Positions 1-7,911 of a DNA stretch of 62,550 nucleotides are shown piece after piece. The translations under genes and the position numbers were made by a program. The notes beneath the pieces were generated by a model. The model made no database searches and was not told where the DNA came from. It saw only the letters and a program-made list of their open reading frames with translations. How positions within the stretch are numbered: position 1 is the first letter of the stretch; each line of letters starts with the position of its first letter. The stretch is from an uncultured Oscillospiraceae bacterium (GTDB lineage: Bacteria > Bacillota > Clostridia > Oscillospirales > Oscillospiraceae), in the NCBI GenBank assembly GCA_900757415.1, contig CAAENU010000172.1, positions 1-62,550 of the forward strand, given 5' to 3'.

Positions 1-1260
1 AAGTTCGTGCAGGAGAACCCCTACAACGTGGGGCAGGACGCCGCCATCCTCATGAACCCCCAGACGTGGGTGGCCAGCGGCCATCTGGCCGGCTTCTCCG
101 ATCCGCTGATGGACTGCAAGGAGTGCAAGGAGCGCTTCCGCGCCGACAAGCTCATCGAGGACTGGTGCCAGACTAACGGCGTGGCGCTGCCCAAACCCAT
201 CGACGCCTTCTCCCAGCAGGAGATGAAGGACTTCGTGGAGGACAAGAACATCCCCTGCCCCAGCTGCGGCAAGCATAACTTCACCGACATCCGCCAGTTC
301 AACCTGATGTTCAAGACCTTCCAGGGCGTTACCGAGGATGCCAAGAACACCGTGTACCTGCGGCCCGAGACGGCGCAGGGCATCTTCACCAACTTCGTCA
401 ACACCCAGCGCACCACCCGCCGCAAGCTGCCCTTCGGCGTGTGTCAGATCGGCAAATCCTTCCGCAACGAGATCACCCCGGGCAACTTCATCTTCCGCGT
501 CCGCGAGTTCGAGCAGATGGAGCTGGAGTTCTTCTGCAAGCCCGGCACCGATCTGGAGTGGTTCAACTACTGGCGCACCTTCTGCCACAACTGGCTGCTG
601 GGCATCGGATTGAAGGACGAGAACCTGCGCCTGCGGGACCACGATCCCGAGGAGCTGTGCTTCTACTCCAAGGCCACCACGGACTTTGAGTTCCTCTTCC
701 CCTTTGGCTGGGGCGAGCTGTGGGGCGTGGCCGACCGCACCGACTACGACCTGACCCAGCACCAGACCGTGTCCGGCAAGGACCTGACCTACTTCGATCC
801 CGAGACCAACGAGCGCTATATCCCCTATGTGGTGGAGCCGTCTCTGGGCGTAGAGCGCAGCGTGCTGGCCGTGCTGGTGGACGCCTATGACGAGGAGGTC
901 GTGGACGCGGAGAAGAACGACGTCCGCGTGGTGCTGCACCTGCACCCGGCGCTGGCGCCCTACAAGGCGGCCATCCTGCCCCTGAGCAAGAAGCTCAGCG
1001 ACAAGGCCCGCGAGATCTATGCCCAGCTTTCCAAGGAGTGGATGATCGACTTTGACGAGACCGGCTCCATCGGCAAGCGCTACCGCCGCGAGGATGAGGT
1101 AGGCACACCCTACTGCATCACCGTGGACTTTGACACCGTGGGCGACGCGGAGAAGGCCGGCGACAACTGCGTCACCGTCCGCGAGCGCGACACCATGCAG
1201 CAGGTGCGCGTGCCCATCAGCGAGCTGAAGGCCTATCTGGCGGAGAAGCTGGCGTATTAA
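1..1260 (+). CDS. glyS: Glycyl-tRNA synthetase, single-chain type (5' end missing)
   Basis: Attaches glycine to tRNA-Gly in the cytosol. The window begins inside the gene: the frame is open from base 1, 419 residues are visible and the N-terminus lies outside. Paired cysteines (CKEC near visible residue 40, CPSC near 85) look like a zinc-binding insert. Class II motif 2 is seen as FRNEITPGNFIFRVREFEQ near residue 154 and motif 3 as GVERSVLAVL; the last ~110 residues fit the anticodon-binding domain. This is the homodimeric enzyme of Gram-positives, archaea and eukaryotes rather than the GlyQ/GlyS heterotetramer. nadE follows after 63 bp on the same strand. Confidence 0.96.
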   Translation, partial: KFVQENPYNVGQDAAILMNPQTWVASGHLAGFSDPLMDCKECKERFRADKLIEDWCQTNGVALPKPIDAFSQQEMKDFVEDKNIPCPSCGKHNFTDIRQFNLMFKTFQGVTEDAKNTVYLRPETAQGIFTNFVNTQRTTRRKLPFGVCQIGKSFRNEITPGNFIFRVREFEQMELEFFCKPGTDLEWFNYWRTFCHNWLLGIGLKDENLRLRDHDPEELCFYSKATTDFEFLFPFGWGELWGVADRTDYDLTQHQTVSGKDLTYFDPETNERYIPYVVEPSLGVERSVLAVLVDAYDEEVVDAEKNDVRVVLHLHPALAPYKAAILPLSKKLSDKAREIYAQLSKEWMIDFDETGSIGKRYRREDEVGTPYCITVDFDTVGDAEKAGDNCVTVRERDTMQQVRVPISELKAYLAEKLAY

Positions 1261-1323
1261 GACTGGCGCAAAATCCCGTGATTTTACTGCCACCCACCAA
1301 ATCTTGAAAAGGAGGCGCTCTCC

Positions 1324-2106
1324 ATGGAATTTAACGTGCAATTGCAGCTGGCCGGTCTGCTGGAGTGGATGCACCAGCAAATGACCACCTGCTGCGGCAA
1401 AACCGCCGTCATCGGCATCTCCGGCGGCAAGGACAGCTCAGTTGTGGCGGCGCTGGCGGCGGCGGCCTATGGCAAGGACAACGTGATGGGCGTGCTGATG
1501 CCTGACGGCGTGCAGCCGGATATCGACTACTCCCACGGTCTGGTGGACACGCTGGGCATCCCCCATGTGACCATCAACATCCATGACGCGGTGCAAGGTG
1601 TGGTGCGCCAGCTGGAGCAGGCGGGCCTGACCCCCAGCCGCCAGACGCTGGTAAACCTGCCCAGCCGCATCCGTATGTCCACGCTGTACGCCGTGGCCCA
1701 GTCGGTGGAACAGGGCATCGTCATCAACACCAGCAATCTCAGCGAGGACTGGGTGGGCTACTGCACCATTTACGGCGACAGCGCCGGGGCCTTCTCCCCC
1801 TTGGGCATGTACACCACCGAGGAGGTCATCGCGCTGGGCCGGGCGCTGGGTCTGCCGGAGCGGTTCCTCATCAAGCCGCCCTCCGATGGGTTGACCGGCC
1901 TTACCGACGAGGATAATCTGGGCTTTACCTACCACGCGGTCAACGAGTATATCCGCCGCGGCGTGGCGGATGAGGCCATCAAGGCCCAGATCGAGCGCAA
2001 GCATGCCGCCAGCCGCTTCAAGTTCCAGACCCTGCCGGTCTATCAAAACGGCCTGCCCATCGTACCGGAGGAGCCGACGGATTACTATAATCCCAACAAG
2101 AAATAA
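1324..2106 (+). CDS. nadE: NAD+ synthetase, ammonia-dependent type
   Basis: Converts nicotinate adenine dinucleotide to NAD+ with ATP and ammonia, the last step of NAD synthesis. The PP-loop ATP-binding motif SGGKDSS is at residues 33-39. The length (260 residues) fits the short form that lacks the N-terminal glutaminase domain, so ammonia rather than glutamine should be the nitrogen donor. The region around DWVGYCTIYGDSAGAFSPLG is the family's substrate-binding segment. The ATG is preceded by GGAGG (aaaaggaggcgctctcc). It probably shares a transcript with glyS upstream; a hairpin follows the stop. Confidence 0.95.
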   Translation: MEFNVQLQLAGLLEWMHQQMTTCCGKTAVIGISGGKDSSVVAALAAAAYGKDNVMGVLMPDGVQPDIDYSHGLVDTLGIPHVTINIHDAVQGVVRQLEQAGLTPSRQTLVNLPSRIRMSTLYAVAQSVEQGIVINTSNLSEDWVGYCTIYGDSAGAFSPLGMYTTEEVIALGRALGLPERFLIKPPSDGLTGLTDEDNLGFTYHAVNEYIRRGVADEAIKAQIERKHAASRFKFQTLPVYQNGLPIVPEEPTDYYNPNKK

Positions 2107-2119
2107 CCGCTTTGCAGAT

Positions 2120-2146
2120 GAGCCGCCCCTTGTGGCGGCTCCTCTG
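2120..2146 (+). terminator. Hairpin after nadE, probable weak terminator
   Basis: Stem GAGCCGCC (2120-2127) pairs with GGCGGCTC (2134-2141) and is followed only by a mixed C/T run, so termination may be partial. Confidence 0.5.
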
Positions 2147-2232
2147 TCTGCCGGGGTGAAAATTCCCGGTTGCCTTTTTCGCCGATTTGTAGCATACTGA
2201 AAGATGGAACATTTTCCAAAAGGGAGAGCTAC

Positions 2233-3387
2233 ATGGAAACCATCAAACTATACGAACACGATCCGTATCTGCGCCGCTTTGACGCCACGGTGCTGCGCTG
2301 TGTCCCGCAGGGCAAGGCATGGCATGTGACGCTGGACCGCACTGCCTTTTACCCCGAGGGCGGCGGTCAGGGCGCCGACCACGGCACGCTGGGCGATGCG
2401 CAGGTCAGCGATGTGCAGGAGCGCGGCGGCGTCATCGTTCACACCTGCGACCGGGCGTTGCAGGAGGGCGCGGCCGTCACCGGAGAGCTGGACTGGCAGC
2501 GGCGCTTTGACCACATGCAGCAGCACTCCGGCGAGCATATCGTCTCGGGTATGCTGTGCGCGGCCTATCACTGCGATAACGTGGGTTTCCACATGGGGGC
2601 GGACACCGTGACCATCGACTACAACGCCGATATCCCGTGGGAGGGCGTGCTGGCCATCGAGCAGCAGGCCAACCGCTATATCTGGGAAGACCACCCCGTG
2701 CGCATCACCTATCCCGCGAAAGAGGAGCTGGCCGCCCTGCCCTACCGCAGCAAAAAGGCGCTGGAGGGGCAGGTGCGCATCACCGAATTCCCCGGCGCGG
2801 ACATGTGCGCCTGCTGCGGCACCCATGTGGCCTCCAGCGCCCAGGTGGGACTGGTGAAGTTCATCGGCTGGCAAAAATTCCGGGGCGGCGTGCGGCTGGA
2901 GGTGCTGTTCGGGCAGCGGGCCATGGATTGCCTCAGCGCCAGCTGGCAGCAGAATACCGCCATCGGCCGCGAGCTGTCGGTAAAGCCGGAGGCCACCCAT
3001 GCCGCCGTGCTGCGCCTGAAGGAGGAGCTGGCGGCGGCGAAGCAGCGCTGCGGCGATATGGAAACGGAGCACTTTGCGGCGCTGGCGGAGCGGTATGCCG
3101 GCGCTGGCGATGTGGCGCTGCTGTGCCCCGCCATGGAGCCGGACGCCGTGCGGCGGCTGTGCGATGCGGTGGCCCAGCGCTGCGGCGGGCGATGCGCCGT
3201 GTTCGCCGGGAATGAGGGCGCTTATAAGTACGCCGTTATCCAGCCGGGCGCCGATATTCGCGCTTTTATCAAGGACATGAACGCCGCGCTCCACGGACGC
3301 GGCGGCGGACGGGACGGATTTGCACAGGGCAGCGCCGCCTGTACCGCCGAGGAAATCAACGCATATTTTGGAGGATTGAACGAATGA
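2233..3387 (+). CDS. AlaX-type alanyl-tRNA editing protein with DHHA1 domain
   Basis: Probably hydrolyses mischarged tRNA-Ala (Ser- or Gly-tRNA-Ala) in trans, as free-standing relatives of the AlaRS editing domain do. The zinc site is complete: HxxxH at His98/His102 (MQQHSGEHIVSG) and Cys194-x3-His198 (CACCGTH). The C-terminal ~150 residues are DHHA1-like, giving the long AlaX form (384 residues). The ATG at 2233 is chosen over an in-frame start 63 bases upstream because AGGGAG lies six bases before it and the family starts here. The stop overlaps the next gene by four bases (ATGA). Confidence 0.88.
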   Translation: METIKLYEHDPYLRRFDATVLRCVPQGKAWHVTLDRTAFYPEGGGQGADHGTLGDAQVSDVQERGGVIVHTCDRALQEGAAVTGELDWQRRFDHMQQHSGEHIVSGMLCAAYHCDNVGFHMGADTVTIDYNADIPWEGVLAIEQQANRYIWEDHPVRITYPAKEELAALPYRSKKALEGQVRITEFPGADMCACCGTHVASSAQVGLVKFIGWQKFRGGVRLEVLFGQRAMDCLSASWQQNTAIGRELSVKPEATHAAVLRLKEELAAAKQRCGDMETEHFAALAERYAGAGDVALLCPAMEPDAVRRLCDAVAQRCGGRCAVFAGNEGAYKYAVIQPGADIRAFIKDMNAALHGRGGGRDGFAQGSAACTAEEINAYFGGLNE

Positions 3388-4334
3388 CACAACAAGGAAA
3401 ACGGGCCTATCACGGCCGCCACGGCCGCCGCGGCCGCCGCGGCCGTCGCGGCCCCGCGCCCATCGTGTGGCTCATCGCCCTTGCGGTGGTGATCGCCACG
3501 GTGGTGCTGGTGGTGGCGGGCCTCAGCAAAAAGCCTGCCCCCGATCCCATCCCCCTGCCCGGCACGGTGACGGACAACGGCAGCGCGAAGCCGGACGAGC
3601 CGGACACGCCCCATACGCCGGATGAGTCGGACAAACCGCAGACCCCGGAGAACGATCCGCCCCAGCAGACAGAAAGCGACGAGCCGTATATCGACGCCAA
3701 CGGCCTGCTGCAATACAGCACCAAGGGCCACTATGTGCAGGCCGACAGCTATCAGGGCGGCGGCGAAGCGCCGTGGAACCTGCTGCTGGTCAACGACTGG
3801 AACCCCCTGCCCGCCGGGTATGACAACGACGTCAGCTTTACCACCGTCAGCGGCGGCAAGCAGGTGGACAGCCGCATTATCGACGCGGTGAACCAGATGC
3901 TCAACGACGCCAGCGCCTATGATCTGGCGGTGGTCAGCGCCTATCGCCCCCAGTCGGAGCAGGAGACGCTGTACTGGCGCAAGGTGAAGCAGTACACCGA
4001 CAAGGGATACAGCGATTTTGACGCCCAGAAGGTGGGCGGCACGGTGGTCAAGCGTCCCGGCTTCAGCGAGCATAACTGCGGCCTTGCCATGGATGTGGGC
4101 GGCAGCGGCGACTATACGCTGGAGCAGAGCTTTGCCAACACGGCGGCCTATAGCTGGCTGATCGACCACTGCGCCGACTATGGCTTTATCCTCCGCTTCC
4201 CTCAGGGCAAGGAGGATATCACCGGCGTGATCTATGAGCCGTGGCACTACCGCTATGTGGGCGTGGAGGCCGCGAAATACATCATGGACAACGACCTGTG
4301 TCTGGAGGAATATCTGGCGCAGGTGCAGAAATAA
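3384..4334 (+). CDS. VanY-like D-alanyl-D-alanine carboxypeptidase (peptidase M15B)
   Basis: Likely trims the terminal D-Ala from peptidoglycan stem peptides outside the membrane. An Arg/Gly-rich cytoplasmic head (residues 8-23) precedes one membrane anchor (about 27-47) and a Pro/Asp/Glu linker (about 52-105). The catalytic domain carries SAYRP, the zinc motif SEHNCGLAMD and EPWHYRYVG, i.e. the SxHxxGxAxD and ExxH signatures of M15B enzymes. It is translationally coupled to the AlaX gene by an ATGA overlap. The head is encoded by a near-perfect GC repeat (3411-3450), which may vary in length between strains. No van regulator is nearby, so cell-wall housekeeping is more likely than glycopeptide resistance. 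Confidence 0.88.
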   Translation: MTQQGKRAYHGRHGRRGRRGRRGPAPIVWLIALAVVIATVVLVVAGLSKKPAPDPIPLPGTVTDNGSAKPDEPDTPHTPDESDKPQTPENDPPQQTESDEPYIDANGLLQYSTKGHYVQADSYQGGGEAPWNLLLVNDWNPLPAGYDNDVSFTTVSGGKQVDSRIIDAVNQMLNDASAYDLAVVSAYRPQSEQETLYWRKVKQYTDKGYSDFDAQKVGGTVVKRPGFSEHNCGLAMDVGGSGDYTLEQSFANTAAYSWLIDHCADYGFILRFPQGKEDITGVIYEPWHYRYVGVEAAKYIMDNDLCLEEYLAQVQK

Positions 4335-4450
4335 GCTTTCCGCCATGGCGATCGGCCCCCGCCGGAGCGATAAGGGCAAAAGCACCGAAGCTCCGCCGCC
4401 GGCAGGGGGATTCATCCCTGCCGCCGGGCGGCGGGCAGCATAAAAAGCAT

Positions 4451-4483
4451 AAAAAGAGAGAGCCCTGCGGCTCTCTCTTTTTT
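4451..4483. terminator. Bidirectional terminator between the VanY-like gene and khpB
   Basis: AAAGAGAGAGCC and GGCTCTCTCTTT form a long stem with a CTGC loop. T-rich on one side and A-rich on the other, it can end both converging transcripts. Confidence 0.9.
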
Positions 4484-4494
4484 CGGTTTCCGGT

Positions 4495-5349
4495 TCAGTT
4501 ATTCTCGCCCCGGTCATAGGCCACCACCACGCGGCGGTTAGGCTCGGTGCCCACGGAATAGGTGGTCACACCCTTCACGTCCTGCAGCGCGGCGTGGATC
4601 ACATGGCGCTCATAGGCGTTCATGGCCTCCAGCGTGACGCTGCGGCGATACTTCTTCACCTTGGCGGCCACCTTCATGGCCAGACTTTCCAGACTGGCCT
4701 CCCGGCGGGCCCGGTAGTTCTCGGCGTCCACATGGACGCGGATGCGCTTTTCGCTGCCGCTGTTGACGGCGTAGTTGGTCAGCTGCTGGATGGCGTCCAG
4801 CGTTTCGCCGCGGCGGCCGATCAGCGCGCCCAGCTTCTGGCCCTCCAGGATCACCTTGTAGCGGCCCTTCTCCTCTTCATACACCTTCACGGCGGCAGGG
4901 CTTTCCATATGGGTCAGCAATCCGGTGAGAAAGGCGGTGATGCGCACGGCGTTATCGTCGCTGCACTCCGGCAGCGCCACAGCGGGGGCGGCAGGCGCCT
5001 CTTCCTCTGTCCGGTTCTCCTCGCGGCGGGGTTTGGCCTGACGGGGTTGGGCCGGCTTAGGCTGCTGCTGTCTGACCGGCTTAGGCTGCTGCGGCTTTTT
5101 GGGTTCTTCCTTTTTTACGGGTTCTTCAACGACTGCAGGCTTGACGGGTGCGGCGATCTCCTCCACGGGCGCCTCATCTGGGCCATAGGTCACGCGGACG
5201 CGGGCAGGCTTGGCGCCCATGCCCAGAAAGCCGCTCTTGGCCCGCTCCAGAATCTCCACGGACACATCATCCCGCTCCATGCCCAGCTGGGCAAGGGCGC
5301 TCTGGATGGCCTCTTCCTCGGTCTTGCCTGTTACATCGATATAACTCAT
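4495..5349 (-). CDS. khpB: KhpB/Jag RNA-binding protein (Jag-N, KH, R3H domains)
   Basis: Cytoplasmic RNA-binding protein that, with KhpA, affects cell elongation and division in Firmicutes. The N-terminal ~50 residues (MSYIDVTGKTEEEAIQSALA) are a Jag-N domain. A long Lys/Pro/Gln linker (about 65-125) follows, then a KH domain with GALIGRRGETLDAIQ and a C-terminal R3H domain with RREASLESLA. Its place directly after yidC is the conserved spoIIIJ-jag arrangement. The ATG at 5349 is preferred to an upstream in-frame TTG because AAGGAG sits eight bases before the ATG and only two before the TTG. Length is 284 residues. Confidence 0.93.
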   Translation of the reverse strand: MSYIDVTGKTEEEAIQSALAQLGMERDDVSVEILERAKSGFLGMGAKPARVRVTYGPDEAPVEEIAAPVKPAVVEEPVKKEEPKKPQQPKPVRQQQPKPAQPRQAKPRREENRTEEEAPAAPAVALPECSDDNAVRITAFLTGLLTHMESPAAVKVYEEEKGRYKVILEGQKLGALIGRRGETLDAIQQLTNYAVNSGSEKRIRVHVDAENYRARREASLESLAMKVAAKVKKYRRSVTLEAMNAYERHVIHAALQDVKGVTTYSVGTEPNRRVVVAYDRGENN

Positions 5350-5361
5350 AGACAAAACTCC

Positions 5362-6462
5362 TTATTCGTCATAATGGCGCTCGTTGTACGCGCGTCCGCG
5401 GGCGTAGGGCCGGTTGCCCACACGGCCCGCCTCGGTGGTGGAGGCGCGCTTTTCCTTCTGTTCGGCAGGCTCCTGCTTTTTCTTCTTGCCGCCCTGCGGC
5501 TTCTTGGGTTCGTTTACCTGCTCCAGCTGGCGGTTATAGTTCTCGCGGGCGGCCTGCATCTTGGCGGCGCGCTTTTCCCGCTTCTCCCGTTCCTTCTCGG
5601 TCTCCTCTTCCTCCAGCTTCTTGCCGAAGTACTTGTTGAGCACCAGCTCCTGAATGGCGGAGAAGGCGGCGTTGGCGATCCAGTACACACACAGAGCGGC
5701 AGGGAACATGAAGCCCATCCACACCGTCATCAGGGGGAACAGGTACATCATCATCTTGCTCTGGCTGTTCATGGTATTGGAGCTGGCCTTCATAGAGGCC
5801 ATGCTCATCAGCAGCTGCAAGGCGGCGGCGATGAACGGCATGATCAGCAAGCCCCATACGGGCCATCCGCCGCCGGGGAACTGGCTCATCACCTGAGAAG
5901 GCTGGCTGGCCAGATCCACACCCAGGAAGGAGTAGTCCAGATCGATCAGACCTTCGAACTTGTCGGCAAAATCGGCCCAGTGGTCATGGATGAAGTCGGT
6001 CAGATAGATCTGCTCATAGGCGTTGTTGGCGGCCGGAGCGGTATACCCCAGCGAGGTGGCCAGCGTGGTGATCTCGCTGATCACCTCGTTGGACAGGTTC
6101 ATAAAGAACCGCAGCGGGGTACGGATGATATAGTACAGTGCGATCAGAATGGGGAACGGCAGGAAGAACCACAGGCAGCCGGACATGGGGTTCACGCCCT
6201 CCTTGGCGTACAGGTCGGCCATCTCCTGCTGCTGCCGCTCCTTGTTGTTGGCAAAGCGGGTCTGGATATCCTTGATCTTGCCCTGCATCCGGTTCATGCG
6301 CAGCATGCTCTTCTTGCTCTTCATCTGGAAGGGCAGGATCACCAGCTTCACCACCAGGGTGAAGAGGATCAATGCCACGCCGTAGGATCCGGTCAGGCTG
6401 TAGAACATTCTGGTCAGCCAGGCGAAAGGCACACAGATATAATATCCGATTTGTGCAAACAT
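5362..6462 (-). CDS. yidC: Membrane protein insertase YidC/OxaA/SpoIIIJ
   Basis: Inserts and folds membrane proteins, alone or with SecYEG. Several hydrophobic segments are visible: a first near residues 5-25, a second near 30-55, and a C-terminal group from about 150 to 260 containing PVWGLLIMPFIAAALQ and MGFMFPAALCVYWIANAAFS. A basic Lys/Gln/Arg-rich cytoplasmic tail of ~100 residues follows. It is 366 residues from the ATG at 6462, preceded by GGAGG; an upstream in-frame extension of 25 codons has no such site. Unlike Bacillus SpoIIIJ the N-terminus shows no clear lipobox. It is co-transcribed with khpB 12 bp downstream. Confidence 0.93.
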   Translation of the reverse strand: MFAQIGYYICVPFAWLTRMFYSLTGSYGVALILFTLVVKLVILPFQMKSKKSMLRMNRMQGKIKDIQTRFANNKERQQQEMADLYAKEGVNPMSGCLWFFLPFPILIALYYIIRTPLRFFMNLSNEVISEITTLATSLGYTAPAANNAYEQIYLTDFIHDHWADFADKFEGLIDLDYSFLGVDLASQPSQVMSQFPGGGWPVWGLLIMPFIAAALQLLMSMASMKASSNTMNSQSKMMMYLFPLMTVWMGFMFPAALCVYWIANAAFSAIQELVLNKYFGKKLEEEETEKEREKREKRAAKMQAARENYNRQLEQVNEPKKPQGGKKKKQEPAEQKEKRASTTEAGRVGNRPYARGRAYNERHYDE

Positions 6463-6545
6463 GTTTTTTCCTCCGTAGGTTGTTACTTTGGTTGCGTGCT
6501 GTAACAAATGCGCGGGAAAAATGGGGAAACACCTCAAACCATTGG

Positions 6546-6758
6546 TCAGGGCACGGGATCATACCACCCGCCCTTATAGAACGGATGGCAGCGCAAAAAG
6601 CGCCGCAGCGCCAGCCGGCCGCCCTTCCACGCGCCGTATTTTTCCACCGCCTCCAGCGCGTACTGGGAGCAGGTGGGCACAAACCGGCAGCAGGGGGGGC
6701 GCAGCGGCGAAACGGACGCCCTGTAAAACCGTATCATTTTGAGAAGAAGCCTCTTCAT
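6546..6758 (-). CDS. yidD: Membrane protein insertion efficiency factor YidD
   Basis: A 70-residue membrane-associated helper of YidC. It shows the family signature of a basic amphipathic N-terminus (MKRLLLKMIRFYRASVSP) followed by a cysteine-rich core, CCRFVPTCSQYALEA, and HPFYKGGWYDPVP at the C-terminus. It overlaps the end of rnpA by four bases, the usual rnpA-yidD coupling, and lies 83 bp upstream of yidC. Length and gene order are typical. Confidence 0.95.
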   Translation of the reverse strand: MKRLLLKMIRFYRASVSPLRPPCCRFVPTCSQYALEAVEKYGAWKGGRLALRRFLRCHPFYKGGWYDPVP

Positions 6759-7099
6759 GCCTCTGTCTCCGTCAGGCCCAGCGCCTCCAGTGCGCGGAGG
6801 TACTGCCTGTCCATTTTGGCATAGGGCGTGTGAACGGCCTTGACGCGGCCCACAAGGATCACGTCATATCCTTTTTTCATTTCCGGCAGGTGCAGCCGGT
6901 ACATCTCCCGCAGCTGGCGGCGGACGCGGTTGCGCACCACGGCCTTGCCCAGCTTTGTGCTGACGGTCACGCCCAGGCGGGTCTTCCCCTGCCTGTTTTT
7001 CTGGCAATAAACCACCATGCATGGCTGCACACTGGACTGTCCCTTCCGGTACAGGCGCCGGAACACATAATTTTCTTTTATGGTCACAGCTGCCTTCAT
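6755..7099 (-). CDS. rnpA: Ribonuclease P protein component
   Basis: Protein subunit of RNase P, which with the RNA subunit removes 5' leaders from pre-tRNAs. The conserved RNA-contacting stretch AVVRNRVRRQLREMYR is near residues 53-68 of 114. The start is preceded by GGAG (gcagaggagaaaccatg on the minus strand). It is separated from rpmH by 282 bp instead of the usual few bases; that gap holds hairpins rather than a gene. Confidence 0.96.
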   Translation of the reverse strand: MKAAVTIKENYVFRRLYRKGQSSVQPCMVVYCQKNRQGKTRLGVTVSTKLGKAVVRNRVRRQLREMYRLHLPEMKKGYDVILVGRVKAVHTPYAKMDRQYLRALEALGLTETEA

Positions 7100-7147
7100 G
7101 GTTTCTCCTCTGCGGAAATGGAAAAGAGTCCTTCAAACGTTTTGCAG

Positions 7148-7169
7148 GGGCCGATGCCTGCATCGGCCC
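7148..7169. repeat. Palindromic hairpin repeat in the rpmH-rnpA gap
   Basis: GGGCCGATGC and GCATCGGCCC are perfect complements separated by CT. The same core, with C/G changes, recurs in the fold-back element at 14675-14761, so this is probably a small dispersed palindrome. A second hairpin (CAGGGACGG and CCGTCCCTG, about 7309-7346) lies in the same gap. Nothing else was recognised between 7100 and 7381. Confidence 0.65.
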
Positions 7170-7381
7170 GTTCGTCTTCCGGATAATATTTCACAATACA
7201 GCGGGGTGATGTACCACCCCAAGGGTACTTAATTTCACTGCGTGGGCATTGTTCCCTGCAGCATGATCATTTGACCCTCTTGTTTATCCCGAAAAATACA
7301 GATACCAACAGGGACGGCAGTTTTCCCTTCCACCGTCCCTGGCTTATTCAAGCTTGTTTGGGGTGCACTTTCCGCCTCTCC

Positions 7382-7516
7382 TCAGTGGGTCAGGCGGGCA
7401 CGGCCCTTGGCGCGGCGACGGGCGAGAACCTTGCGGCCATTGCTGGTAGCCATTCTCTTGCGGAAGCCGTGTACCTTGGAGCGCTGGCGCTTCTTGGGCT
7501 GATAGGTACGGAACAT
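7382..7516 (-). CDS. rpmH: 50S ribosomal protein L34
   Basis: A 44-residue basic ribosomal protein. The start MFRTYQPKKRQRSKVHGFRK and the end GRKVLARRRAKGRARLTH are the full L34 pattern. The ATG at 7516 has GGAGG upstream; a longer in-frame extension to 7672 is not family-like and is ignored. It is the first gene of the minus-strand unit rpmH-rnpA-yidD-yidC-khpB leaving the origin region. Confidence 0.98.
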   Translation of the reverse strand: MFRTYQPKKRQRSKVHGFRKRMATSNGRKVLARRRAKGRARLTH

Positions 7517-7639
7517 TGCTTGACACCTCCATCTTGTAAATATCGCCTCCGCTCGCGGTGATCCGCGGCGGCGCGTACTCGACAGCGGACATATTGTCCG
7601 CCGCAGTCGACTTAAAAAGTGCGCAAACGCGCAACTGAT

Positions 7640-7669
7640 ATTATACAGAAAAGCACCTGCGTTTGTCAA
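7640..7669 (-). promoter_or_regulatory. Strong sigma-A promoter of rpmH
   Basis: Minus-strand TTGACA (7664-7669) and TATAAT (7640-7645), both exact consensus hexamers, are separated by 18 bp. Confidence 0.88.
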
Positions 7670-7839
7670 CAACTAAATATTGTGCCTGCGCCGAAAGGCG
7701 GGGACAAGAAAAGCGGCAGTCCGGCAGCGTGCGCCCCAAGGGCACTTGTTTTTCTGTGTGGGCATCTCCCTGCGAAAATCCCCCTCAAAAAAACACTTTC
7801 TCACAGCCTCACAGCGAAAGCTTTATTACTTCTCTCCTA

Positions 7840-7868
7840 TTGCTTTCTTTACTCCTCCGTAGTATTAT
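7840..7868 (+). promoter_or_regulatory. Possible promoter of the MATE gene
   Basis: TTGCTT (7840-7845), 17 bp, then TATTAT (7863-7868), about 45 bp before the start codon. The -35 box is weak. Confidence 0.45.
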
Positions 7869-7911
7869 AAGAAGTTACTGAGTATTGCACGGAAGAGAAA
7901 GGAACCCTGTC

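Larger units (their letters stand above)
7517..7911. other. Intergenic region between rpmH and the MATE gene
   Basis: This 395-bp divergent spacer holds the rpmH promoter and a weaker promoter for the MATE gene. It also has a fragment (about 7717-7752, containing CCCCAAGGGCACTTGTT) that matches the 3' module of the R1 repeats. No DnaA boxes and no extra gene were seen, which argues against an origin half here. Confidence 0.6.

Noticed and set aside
4594..6504. 636-codon plus-strand frame opposite khpB and yidC
   Set aside because: It spans two real genes and their spacer, has no ribosome binding site, and its composition is antisense-like.
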